A stretch of DNA of 59,817 nt from CAJXZP01 sp963974475 (GTDB taxonomy: Bacteria > Bacteroidota > Bacteroidia > Flavobacteriales_G > Salibacteraceae): the NCBI GenBank assembly GCA_963974475.1, contig CAXBCR010000022.1, positions 1-59,817 of the forward strand. Reading direction: 5' to 3'. Of the stretch, positions 26,601-34,751 are shown piece by piece. Both the position numbers and the translations under genes were made by a program. How positions within the stretch are numbered: the first letter of the stretch is position 1; each line of letters opens with the position of its first letter. The notes under the pieces are model-generated. The model was given only the letters and a program-made list of their open reading frames with translations. It made no database searches and had not been told where the DNA came from.

Positions 26601-28100
26601 AAGAAGGCTCAAGTTAATTTTTCTCTCTTCCACTCTAATTTTGAGGACATAAATTTCGATTTAGCCATAACTTCTTTAGATGTTTTCAGAGCATTTAATA
26701 CCACAAGTGCCGACAATGAATACTTTTATGGAACCGTGCATTTAAACCCAGGATCAACCATCGGTATGGAATCTGATTATCAAGGTAATATTAACCTGGT
26801 TGCAAACGTGGTTACCGGGCCAGAAACCCAAGTGGTAATTCCGTTTTTTGAAGATGATGAGGTGACCAAAAGAGAATACATCTACTTTGTGAGTAACAAA
26901 ACCGACTCTTCCAAAATAGAAGTATCCACAAAAAATGATGAAGCTACTGATTTTACGATGGATATGGCGATGGAATTATCAGAAAATGCCGAAATTCAGT
27001 TAATATTTGACGAATTTACAAACGATAAAATTCAAGCGCGTGGAGCTGGAAATATTACCGTTAAAATTGATAAGAATGAAGACTTTAGCATTTACGGAAA
27101 CTATGAAATTTCCGAAGGGTTTTACTTATTCACATTTTCGAAAGTAATTAGCAAAAAATTTGATATCAATAAAGGAAGTAGATTGACATGGAATGGTGAC
27201 CCTTACAAAGGTCAGGCAGACATACAAGCTGCTTACAACGTAAGAACTACGCTATTAGAGCTGGGAATAACAGGGACTTATGACAGTACCGAACTAACAA
27301 AACGGGTGCCTGTGGAGGTTTTGCTAACTATGACCGGAAATTATATGGATCCCTTATTATCCTTTTCTTTTACCTTACCACCCAAATATACCGAAATAGA
27401 AACGCTTTTAAATAATTTGGACGAAGGAGAACGAAACAAACAAGTTTTTGCATTATTGATATTAAACAAATTTCTACCTATTACAGGCGCTTCTGTATCA
27501 TCAGGTTCTAGTTTGGTTGCCACAAACTCTTCTGAGCTCTTATCCAACCAATTAAGTAGTTGGCTTTCTAAAATTAGCAATGATTTTGATTTTGGATTCC
27601 GGTATAACCCAGGCGATGATATCACTGCCGATGAGGTAGAGGTCGCTTTGTCGACCCAAATTTTTAACGACCGAATTTTAATTGAAACCAATGTGGGTAT
27701 TTCTAGCAACACTAGTGCTAGCAGTACCAATTCGAATACTATAGTGGGAGAGTTTACCATTTCTTATAAGATTAATAAAAAGGGAAATATTGTAGGTAAG
27801 GTTTTTAACCGTTCGAACGAGCTAAATCCGGTATATCAAAACTACTCTCCTTATACTCAAGGAATTGGAATAGCCTATTCTGAACCTTTTAAAAATAGTG
27901 ATAACCTTGGTTGCATTCTTTCTAACCATTTAAAAAAGAGTGAAAACAAACGCGATTGCGAAAAAGAATATTACGACAAGCAAAAGGAAAACAAAGAAGC
28001 TAATTTGATTAAAACCAATCGAATGGTGGCAAGAAATAGACGAAAATCCGATAAAAGAAAGGCGAAGGAATTGGCTAAAAAAGCAAAATCGACTAACTAA
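23613..28100 (+). CDS. tamB: TamB-like translocation/assembly protein (DUF490)
   Basis: At least 1495 residues. It is a long beta-rich protein whose last about 450 residues match the conserved TamB C-terminal domain (GNITVKIDKNEDFSIYGNYE, EGFYLFTFSKVISKKFDI, ADIQAAYNV). TamB-type proteins span the periplasm and move phospholipids or help outer-membrane assembly. From the ATG at 23613 there is no membrane anchor. The same frame is open upstream to about 23455 and encodes an ideal anchor (KKVFKILKYIGIVLILLILL), but it contains no ATG, GTG or TTG. The true start may be the ATT at 23493, or a base has been lost. A basic C-terminal tail ends the protein. Confidence 0.85.
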   Translation: MLGKMGTSYLEGKLNTKVNIEKIDISFFKFIKLEEVYVEDLHQDTLFYIQNLKTEIDFFKFKGDSLKIHLGRVQIENPTYILQQSKGDSFTNLSFLIDAFSSSDTSSSSTNVIINSSNVIVSNGHFVWDNDNYEIEEFGIDWDHTELNNINLDLTHFKMINDSFMGDFQHFSWIEKSGFEVTNFTGNATFSSTITQVDNLHILSPYSDINVDLLYEYDSIGSYVDFNNQVYMRYALDTSIVNFKDIAYFSSTLEGMDYEVTLFGKEKGPVSQMKFQDIYLKYGEESVVYGRVFITGLPEIEATSFNCNFKELSTNYADLATIKTYPFTSGKKIEIPHFITNAGKMEFKGRFNGYYNDFVTNGTFRSNNGIVKTDLQLVPQNSGTIHYKGGIKTTNFDLASMTNLPEIFGKTSIDVEVVGDHLDFENMDLKLKGKATKFDFKGYTYTNLTTDLTIKDEKISGVLSVLDTNLNLQFDGSISLHQSEPIYQFSAKIDHLRPNQLHLLDRDSSASLSTEVIFNFQGNSLDNIIGRAGLHNFEFSEYDEKVELKTVDFLGFTSGKDKTLSLHSDNIDLQITGQFYLEELLQSLNHVVYKWLPSIYKGSQLKPQSVENFRLVLHAHRFSGFSSIFLPQITFKNDLNLELGFNSEIEKIDLIVKSSNMNLMGQEMKGMDVNAILTTDTFQLHSNIENVLFTDSNYIENVSIKSEAHENNVQTMVKWDNLVTDNQNSGEVKFDLNFMDPNNFSIEFLDSWVVVNDTLWDLHDSSKITKSFKEYSFKNIALSQNEQDFMINGFISEDPQKELRIEVDSFNLRHLNPVFKKFKINLTGKLNGTTTIKDFYNEFQLHSDLKFSDLTFNHQTIGNGLIKSTWDTELEKFDVDVGFLNKNFNTIGLTGAYYPKKRKEKLDLLLSLDHFPVKIIEPFFLEYIDDISGTISGKSTITGTFKEPKFKGDFTLNEVETRVVYLNEKLFTSNQSFFIRPNLIGADAVLITDSDKKKAQVNFSLFHSNFEDINFDLAITSLDVFRAFNTTSADNEYFYGTVHLNPGSTIGMESDYQGNINLVANVVTGPETQVVIPFFEDDEVTKREYIYFVSNKTDSSKIEVSTKNDEATDFTMDMAMELSENAEIQLIFDEFTNDKIQARGAGNITVKIDKNEDFSIYGNYEISEGFYLFTFSKVISKKFDINKGSRLTWNGDPYKGQADIQAAYNVRTTLLELGITGTYDSTELTKRVPVEVLLTMTGNYMDPLLSFSFTLPPKYTEIETLLNNLDEGERNKQVFALLILNKFLPITGASVSSGSSLVATNSSELLSNQLSSWLSKISNDFDFGFRYNPGDDITADEVEVALSTQIFNDRILIETNVGISSNTSASSTNSNTIVGEFTISYKINKKGNIVGKVFNRSNELNPVYQNYSPYTQGIGIAYSEPFKNSDNLGCILSNHLKKSENKRDCEKEYYDKQKENKEANLIKTNRMVARNRRKSDKRKAKELAKKAKSTN

Positions 28101-28300
28101 TTTCCGCATTAAACCGAAATTGATTGAAATTTACTCTTCCCTAGCTATTTCAAAATTACCCTTAACAATTCTTAAGGTTTACGAATTTTCAAACCATTTT
28201 TCTAGCCCCAGTAATCTATTCGGCAAATGTTATAGAACTCTTAATTTTCATAAAAGCATCGATTTATGAGTCATTCAATTTTTACTAGCTATTTATCCCT

Positions 28301-28308
28301 TACTTTGC
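28301..28308 (+). promoter_or_regulatory. -7 element of the DUF2339 gene
   Basis: TACTTTGC, 17 bases before the ATG at 28325. The rest of the 224-base gap after tamB shows nothing else I can name. Confidence 0.4.
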
Positions 28309-28324
28309 CAACTAAATCGAAAAT

Positions 28325-30748
28325 ATGGGTGGTATTGGAAGTATTTTAATCATAATATTGATGGTATTGGTAGCCATCATACTAAACAAAATCAGTACGT
28401 TAGGTAGTAAAATTGAGGTGCAAAACTACCTCATAAAATCTCAATTTGAGCAACTAACCAAGTTGCTTCAGAAACAAACGATTGTAGAAAAAGAGGTTGA
28501 ACCCGCTAAAGAAGTGGTGCCTGAACCGCCTATTCCACAACAAAGTGAGCCTATAATTGTTCCGGTAACGAATGCTACTCCAGCACCTGAAAAAGAAGAG
28601 ACTTCTTCCACAGAAAAAGAAACGGTAACTGAACCATCCGAGCAGGTAATTACTCCGGTGTATGAGGGACAAATTATTCATGGCGATACAAAAACCAACG
28701 GGAAACCATATCCGTACTACCCTACCGATGAACCTACTAAAGAAAAAACACAAAAAGCGACCCGACCAGTTGAGCCACCCAAACCACCTAGACCTACTTT
28801 CATGGAGCGTAATCCTGATTTGGAAACCTTTATTGGTGAAAACTTATTGAGTAAAATTGGGATTGTCATTTTTGTAATTGGAATGGGATTTCTGGTCAAA
28901 TTAGGCATTGATAGCGGTGTAATTTCCGAAGGAATGCGTGTGGCCATAGGAGTGTTAATTGGTGGCGGAATGGTAGGATTAGCTTTCTATTTACGTAAAT
29001 CGTTTGCCACCTTTAGCTCTGTATTAATAGGCGGTGCATTGGCGGTTTTATATTTTACCATAGCCATCGCATTTCACGAATACCATATTATTCCGCAAGC
29101 GGCAGCCTTTGGTATCATGGTGGCAATTACCGCATTTGGTGTATTATTAGCTATTGCATTTGACCGTAAGGAATTAGCCGTTTTAGCCATCATTGGTGGC
29201 TTTGGCACGCCATTCTTTATTAGCACAGGTTCGGGTAATTTTAGGGTGTTACTGTCCTATATTTTAATACTCGATATCGGAATGCTGGCATTGGTCTATT
29301 TCAAAAAATGGAACATTATTAATTACTTAGCTTACGGGTTTAGCTACCTCCTATTTATAGGGGTGTATTCTACCAAATTTATTGAAAATGAGGACGCTTT
29401 TAGGTTACCTATGTTTTTATTCTTAACTGCGTTTTATTTGATTTTCTTTTTGATGACTATCATTTACAACGTGAAGAACAATTACACCTTCAAGCTTCCT
29501 GAAATCAGTATCTTACTTAGTAATTCAGCCATCTATTTTGGTTTGGGTTTAGCGTTAGTACACGGATATGAAAACGGATTGTATTCTGGATTATTTACGG
29601 CTTTAATTGCCATTTTCAATCTAGGATTTACCCTGGTGTTATACAAACGAAAAAGCATTGACACCAACCTACTTTTCTTACTGATAGGATTGGTGCTGAC
29701 TTTTGTGAGTTTAATTGCTCCTATTCAGTTACAAGGTAATTACATCACGCTTTTTTGGGCCATTGAAAGTGTGTTGCTTCTTTGGTTATCCCAAAAATCG
29801 GGAATCAAATTAATGAAGGCTGCCTTTGGGTTAGTACTCCTATTAATGTTGGGTAGTTTGCTATTAGATTGGAATAAATATTACGATACCTACCTAGAAG
29901 TATTAAATCTACGTATTTTCATAAACCAAGTGTTTATCACTACTTTAGTAGCCATAGGGGCTTTGTTTGGTATCACGAAATTACTAAAAAACGAAACTGC
30001 TGAGGCCATAGTGCCAGGAGTTTCTATTCGCGACCTTTCCAAGATTATTCCGTTATTAATGGTGAGTGTTTTGTTCATTGGGTTAATGCTCGAACTCAAC
30101 TATCAATTTATCCGTGCAGAATTTTCGCCCACGCTTCAGTTCATCGCTATGGGATGTTATTTCTTTAGTTATTTATTGGCATTAATTGGATTTACCAAAT
30201 GGAAGAAATATACCGTAGCCACTCCGTTTTTGAATTTGGCCACTCTATTTAGTATCGGGGCTTATTTATCCTTGTTTTCTGTGCAAATTTCAAATGCTCG
30301 AAATCTATATTTATTAGGCCAACCGGGATTGGAAACTGGTTTTACGTTGCACTATTTGTTGTTGGCCTTATTTACTATTTTGACCGTTATTTTGTCCAAA
30401 AATGTATACACCCAATACGGGTATAAATCCAATGTTGGAGAAAAATCACTTTGGGTACTCGCTTTTATAGGGGTTTTTGTGGCCTCTTCTGAAATAGGAC
30501 ATATTGCAGCCATTTATCAGTACCATCCCGAAGCTTTCATGAACGACCTTTATAGTAATATTTATAAATCTGTTTACCCAGTAGTTTGGGGAGTATCGGC
30601 TTTAATTTTAATGATTTTGGGAATGAAATTTAAACTAAAAACCCTGCGTATTATATCGTTGAGTTTGTTTTTATTGACTATCATAAAATTGTTTCTTTAC
30701 GACCTACAAGGCAATACCACAGTAAAATTGTATCGTTCATATTTTTAG
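28325..30748 (+). CDS. DUF2339 multi-spanning membrane protein, frameshifted at its 3' end
   Basis: 807 residues as read. An N-terminal helix is followed by a Pro/Glu-rich linker (about 50-160) and then more than 20 transmembrane segments starting at LSKIGIVIFVIGMGFLVKLG. This is the DUF2339 family, whose function is unknown. The reading frame ends abruptly after LYDLQGNTTVKLYRSYF. If one A is added to the AAAA at 30724-30727, the frame continues as KIVSFIFLGVVLLLISFLYQ and stops at 30831, restoring the usual last transmembrane helix. It therefore carries a real or sequencing indel. Paired with the DUF3999 gene downstream, as in many genomes. Confidence 0.88.
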   Translation: MGGIGSILIIILMVLVAIILNKISTLGSKIEVQNYLIKSQFEQLTKLLQKQTIVEKEVEPAKEVVPEPPIPQQSEPIIVPVTNATPAPEKEETSSTEKETVTEPSEQVITPVYEGQIIHGDTKTNGKPYPYYPTDEPTKEKTQKATRPVEPPKPPRPTFMERNPDLETFIGENLLSKIGIVIFVIGMGFLVKLGIDSGVISEGMRVAIGVLIGGGMVGLAFYLRKSFATFSSVLIGGALAVLYFTIAIAFHEYHIIPQAAAFGIMVAITAFGVLLAIAFDRKELAVLAIIGGFGTPFFISTGSGNFRVLLSYILILDIGMLALVYFKKWNIINYLAYGFSYLLFIGVYSTKFIENEDAFRLPMFLFLTAFYLIFFLMTIIYNVKNNYTFKLPEISILLSNSAIYFGLGLALVHGYENGLYSGLFTALIAIFNLGFTLVLYKRKSIDTNLLFLLIGLVLTFVSLIAPIQLQGNYITLFWAIESVLLLWLSQKSGIKLMKAAFGLVLLLMLGSLLLDWNKYYDTYLEVLNLRIFINQVFITTLVAIGALFGITKLLKNETAEAIVPGVSIRDLSKIIPLLMVSVLFIGLMLELNYQFIRAEFSPTLQFIAMGCYFFSYLLALIGFTKWKKYTVATPFLNLATLFSIGAYLSLFSVQISNARNLYLLGQPGLETGFTLHYLLLALFTILTVILSKNVYTQYGYKSNVGEKSLWVLAFIGVFVASSEIGHIAAIYQYHPEAFMNDLYSNIYKSVYPVVWGVSALILMILGMKFKLKTLRIISLSLFLLTIIKLFLYDLQGNTTVKLYRSYF

Positions 30749-30805
30749 GTGTGGTACTTTTGTTAATTTCATTTTTGTATCAAAAGCTCAAATTTATTAT
30801 TCAAG

Positions 30806-32044
30806 ATGATGAAAAGGATTCTATTAAATAGTCTGATAGCACTACTTGTTTCGGTTCAGGTAAGTGCACAAAATTTCGAATATTCTGCGTTTATAAATCC
30901 AGTTGATTCTTCTGGTTTTCATAAGGTGGTTTTGAATCCGTTTTTGCTAGGTCTCCTAAACAAAGGCATGTATGACCTTCGCATATATGATGAAAACAAT
31001 CAGGAGGTTCCCTATCTATTTTCGGAAGAGGCTTCCTCGTCTACTAACGCAACTTTTAGAGAATATGAAATTACCGAACAGCATTTTAGAGAAAATGAGG
31101 TTTCGTATCTTGTTTTTCATAACCCAGAAAAAAAGGAGGTCAATAATTTAAGTATTGTTGTTCAAAACACAGATGTACAAAAGCATGCGCGCCTTAGCGG
31201 TAGCAACGATAATAAGACTTGGTATGTTATAAAAAACAACTATTTGTTGCATTCCATGCATAGCAATAGCGAAACTTCAAATTTAAACATCCTAAATTTT
31301 CCGTTGAGTAATTTTGAGTTCTTTAAACTAGAAATTGACGATTATTGGAAATTACCCATTCATATTTTGAAGGTAGGTTATTACGACTATGAATTACAAA
31401 AAGGAAGAGTTACTACCTTTGATATTCCATTTAGATGGAGCAAAGACACTTTGAATTCTTCGTATTACCAATTAGCACTTTCAGACTCATTTTATGTGGA
31501 GAAATTGCAATTTCAAATGTCGGGTGCAGACTACTTTAATCGCTATACTCAAATAAGCATTCCAGAAACACTAATTCGCAAGAAAAAGGAAATTCATCAT
31601 TCCAGAACCTTACGTTCGTTTGAATTAAACTCCAATAGCGATAACTTGGTAAACATCGGAGGATTTAGCACTGATAGCTTGTACGTTGAAATTCAAAACC
31701 AAGACAATCAGCCGTTAAAAATGCAACATGTAACCGGTTCGTATTTAAACAAGTACGTAATTGCAGACTTCAACCCAAGTCACACCTACACGATTAAATT
31801 TGGAGCTAAAAATGCCGTTAAAGCACATTACGATTTAGAGTCATTTAGCGATAAAATTCCGACCGATTTAAAAATGATAACACATTTAGCGCCTCAAAAA
31901 ATAAATCGCATCCAACCGGCCACCATTACAGAAGAACCAGGACTTTTTGATAAAGAGATAGTAATATGGATAATAATTGGCGTTGTAGGACTTCTACTCG
32001 CATTTGTATCGTTAAAAATGGTTCGCGAAATGGGTGAGAAATAA
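30806..32044 (+). CDS. DUF3999 family periplasmic protein
   Basis: A 412-residue protein with a signal peptide at 1-21 (ending VSAQ), a large beta-rich periplasmic region with discoidin-like character at 25-360, and one C-terminal transmembrane helix at about 382-402. It is anchored with only about nine residues in the cytoplasm. Sequence and position match DUF3999, which accompanies DUF2339 in many Bacteroidota and Proteobacteria. The pair probably forms one envelope complex of unknown function. The start is at 30806 or 30809. The repaired DUF2339 frame would overlap it by 26 bases, supporting an operon. It converges with the TonB-linked gene after 17 bases. Confidence 0.82.
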   Translation: MMKRILLNSLIALLVSVQVSAQNFEYSAFINPVDSSGFHKVVLNPFLLGLLNKGMYDLRIYDENNQEVPYLFSEEASSSTNATFREYEITEQHFRENEVSYLVFHNPEKKEVNNLSIVVQNTDVQKHARLSGSNDNKTWYVIKNNYLLHSMHSNSETSNLNILNFPLSNFEFFKLEIDDYWKLPIHILKVGYYDYELQKGRVTTFDIPFRWSKDTLNSSYYQLALSDSFYVEKLQFQMSGADYFNRYTQISIPETLIRKKKEIHHSRTLRSFELNSNSDNLVNIGGFSTDSLYVEIQNQDNQPLKMQHVTGSYLNKYVIADFNPSHTYTIKFGAKNAVKAHYDLESFSDKIPTDLKMITHLAPQKINRIQPATITEEPGLFDKEIVIWIIIGVVGLLLAFVSLKMVREMGEK

Positions 32045-32061
32045 CACCAAAATTAAAAGAA

Positions 32062-34542
32062 CTATTCGTCCATACCACCACCGGCATCACCTGCATTGGA
32101 GGAGTTAGAGCGTTTTTCTCGGTAGTTATTCAATTTATACGTAGCCGTAAATTGCACCACAGGTCCGGCCATTATCATTTCATTGCGCGATTCAAAACTT
32201 GGACCAGAACTAGTACTTTCAAATTGGGCGGTTTTGAATATGTTTCGGGCCGATAAATTTACCGCCAGTTTATTTTTAATTATGTCAGCTCTTATTGCTG
32301 AGGTAAAATTTAAAAACCCAGAACGTGTTCCTTGAGCCGATACCGTTGGGCTATTATAACTACTGTTAAATTGGATTTTAATGTTTTCCCAAGCCTTAAA
32401 TGTTTGATTTAAACGGAAGGTATAATTCGTGCTTTTATTATCAAAATTGAAAATTCTTCCGGTATATATATCTAGGTATTCCCCTTGCACGCGATAATCG
32501 TACACGTTAGCCATCAGGTTAATTTCCCACCATGCTTTGATGGGCATTTTAAACATAAACTCCAAACCAGCCGATTGACTTGAACCCACATTTTCAGGTA
32601 TTTCAAGCGTAACCCCTGGTCCTTTCTGCGGATATGCTCTTTGAATTCGCTCCACTTTATCACTGGTATGTCGATAGTATAATTCTGTTGAAACATAAAT
32701 CTTCCCAAATCGTTTTTGGTGTCCAATTTCTGCCGCATCAATATATTCAGGAGCTAGACCAGGATTTCCACCCCTGTAATTCCATTGGTCTCGTGCGGTA
32801 ATGTATGGCTCTAAATACCACGGTCTAGGTCGTTGAATTCTGCGACTGTAACTGGCCATTATTTGGTTTTTCTTTGGTAATTCGTAGGATAAATGAACGG
32901 TTGGAAAAAAATCTACACGGTTTATTTTATATTGAGCAGGGTTATCTACAATTTTCACTTCCCGATTGGTAAACTCTGTACGCAGTCCTACTTGATACCC
33001 AAATTTATTGGAAGTTCCGCTAAAAATAGCATACGGAGCATTGATAAGCCGCTGAAAACTACTTGTTCTAGATACCGAATCAATGGTTACATAATTTTTA
33101 CCTATCGTATCATAATACATCGTTCCAAAATCATCCAAACTCATATCATAGGTTCCTTGATACCCAACTTCAAATTTTAAGGAGTCATTGATTTTATGCT
33201 CATAATTAATTCGCGTCTGACCTTTGATATTTGGCCCTACCTCGGTATTTCTAAGCCCACTACGTAGTTCGTTATCCGACAAACCCAAGAGCTGGTTTAA
33301 AGAATATTCATCGCCCTCACTCCTGCTCCAACTAAACTGAACCGTTAGTTTACGGTCATCGCCCATAAACTTGTGGGCATAATCTGTATTAAAATTCCAA
33401 TTAAATCCCTTACGGCTGCTTTCGTTTAAACTATTGTAACTATCGGTAACAATGGAATTGGTTGATTCTTTGTAATCTAATTCATTCGTTCTCAAACGCT
33501 CCGACCCTTGAACCGAACCTTCAATTAGCCAATCATTTTTATTGGATAATTTCATATCAATTCCTGCTCTAAATGTTGCATTAGTTCGCCCCCCCGAAAA
33601 GTCACCTTCGCCACCAACCACATTGGTAGTATCGCTATAACGTGTGGCACTATAGGTTTTCTGACTCCCTACACGCGCGCGATGATTATAATCTGCACCC
33701 ACATACCAACTTACGTGTTCATTTTTAATTTGCACCAAGGCATCTGCTCCGTAGTTATTATACATGCCTAAATTGACGTTCGCAATGCCACTAATTCCTT
33801 GTAATTTTTGTTTCTTGGTAATGATATTAATGATACCAGCGGTTCCCTCCGGGTCGTATTTAGCCGAAGGGTTAGTAATAATTTCAATTTTCTCAATGGC
33901 GCTTGATGGATATTGCTCCAAGGCATCAGCCGCATCCATAATTGTTGGTCGTCCATCAATCAAAACCGTAAATCCGGCACTTCCTCGCACGGTCACATTT
34001 CGTTCAGCATCTACCGCTACAGATGGCACGTTTTCTAGCACATCAACAGCAGTTCCTGATGTGGCGGTATAAAATTTATCAACGTTAATTACCTTTTTGT
34101 CAATTTTATATTCAATTCCTTCCTTTTCGGTGGTTACTTCAAAGGCTTTGAGCTGCTCCGCTTTAGATTCCAATGCTATTTTTCCGAAATCTCGAAAAAT
34201 TTGGTCTTTATTTAGCAACAGATTGGTAATGAACTTATCGTTGTACCCGATAAAATTGATTCGTACAAAATAGCGGCCTGCTGGAATTTTTTCAATATTA
34301 AACTCTCCATTTTTGGAAGTTATTCCCCCTGTAACCAACGAACTATCTCTCATTCTATGAATAGTTACATTGGCATACTCCAACGATTCTTTGGTTTGTG
34401 AATCTATTATTTTACCGATAATGTTTCCTGAAATTGTAGGGCGGTTTCCGTTGCCTTTTCCTCTTCCTCCACCATTGGGTCTTTGACTAAATCCATACTG
34501 ACCAGTAAGGATAACGAGTAATACTAGCGTAAGCTTTTTCAT
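32062..34542 (-). CDS. TonB-linked outer-membrane protein (OMP_b-brl_3 family)
   Basis: 826 residues from the ATG at 34542; an ATG at 34593 would place 17 residues before the signal peptide. After the signal peptide (ending GFSQ) comes a Gly/Arg-rich stretch. Next is a carboxypeptidase-regulatory-like domain at about 38-120 (GKIIDSQTKESLEYANV) and a plug at about 140-245 (VLIDGRPTIMDAADAL, GIINIITKK). The rest is an outer-membrane beta-barrel that lacks the classical SusC features. Members may import unknown ligands or peptides. No SusD gene or transporter is adjacent, so the substrate cannot be inferred. The C-terminus is Ser/Gly-rich. Confidence 0.88.
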   Translation of the reverse strand: MKKLTLVLLVILTGQYGFSQRPNGGGRGKGNGNRPTISGNIIGKIIDSQTKESLEYANVTIHRMRDSSLVTGGITSKNGEFNIEKIPAGRYFVRINFIGYNDKFITNLLLNKDQIFRDFGKIALESKAEQLKAFEVTTEKEGIEYKIDKKVINVDKFYTATSGTAVDVLENVPSVAVDAERNVTVRGSAGFTVLIDGRPTIMDAADALEQYPSSAIEKIEIITNPSAKYDPEGTAGIINIITKKQKLQGISGIANVNLGMYNNYGADALVQIKNEHVSWYVGADYNHRARVGSQKTYSATRYSDTTNVVGGEGDFSGGRTNATFRAGIDMKLSNKNDWLIEGSVQGSERLRTNELDYKESTNSIVTDSYNSLNESSRKGFNWNFNTDYAHKFMGDDRKLTVQFSWSRSEGDEYSLNQLLGLSDNELRSGLRNTEVGPNIKGQTRINYEHKINDSLKFEVGYQGTYDMSLDDFGTMYYDTIGKNYVTIDSVSRTSSFQRLINAPYAIFSGTSNKFGYQVGLRTEFTNREVKIVDNPAQYKINRVDFFPTVHLSYELPKKNQIMASYSRRIQRPRPWYLEPYITARDQWNYRGGNPGLAPEYIDAAEIGHQKRFGKIYVSTELYYRHTSDKVERIQRAYPQKGPGVTLEIPENVGSSQSAGLEFMFKMPIKAWWEINLMANVYDYRVQGEYLDIYTGRIFNFDNKSTNYTFRLNQTFKAWENIKIQFNSSYNSPTVSAQGTRSGFLNFTSAIRADIIKNKLAVNLSARNIFKTAQFESTSSGPSFESRNEMIMAGPVVQFTATYKLNNYREKRSNSSNAGDAGGGMDE

Positions 34543-34751
34543 GTTTTTGCTTATAAGTGCAAATGTATTTTGAATATTCTTGCTTTTAGACAAATGGGCA
34601 ACCCAAAGGTTTAATCTAAAAATGGATAATTGGAAGAATATTTTATAACCATCCGGCTCATTTTATCTCCCCCAATTATCCATTCCATTTTAACTTCATT
34701 ATAAAGTCTTGGTTTACGGACTACGGTTACCCGAACTCCGACTCCCACAAC

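Noticed and set aside
27341..27760. 139-residue minus-strand open frame
   Set aside because: Antisense to the conserved TamB C-terminal domain.
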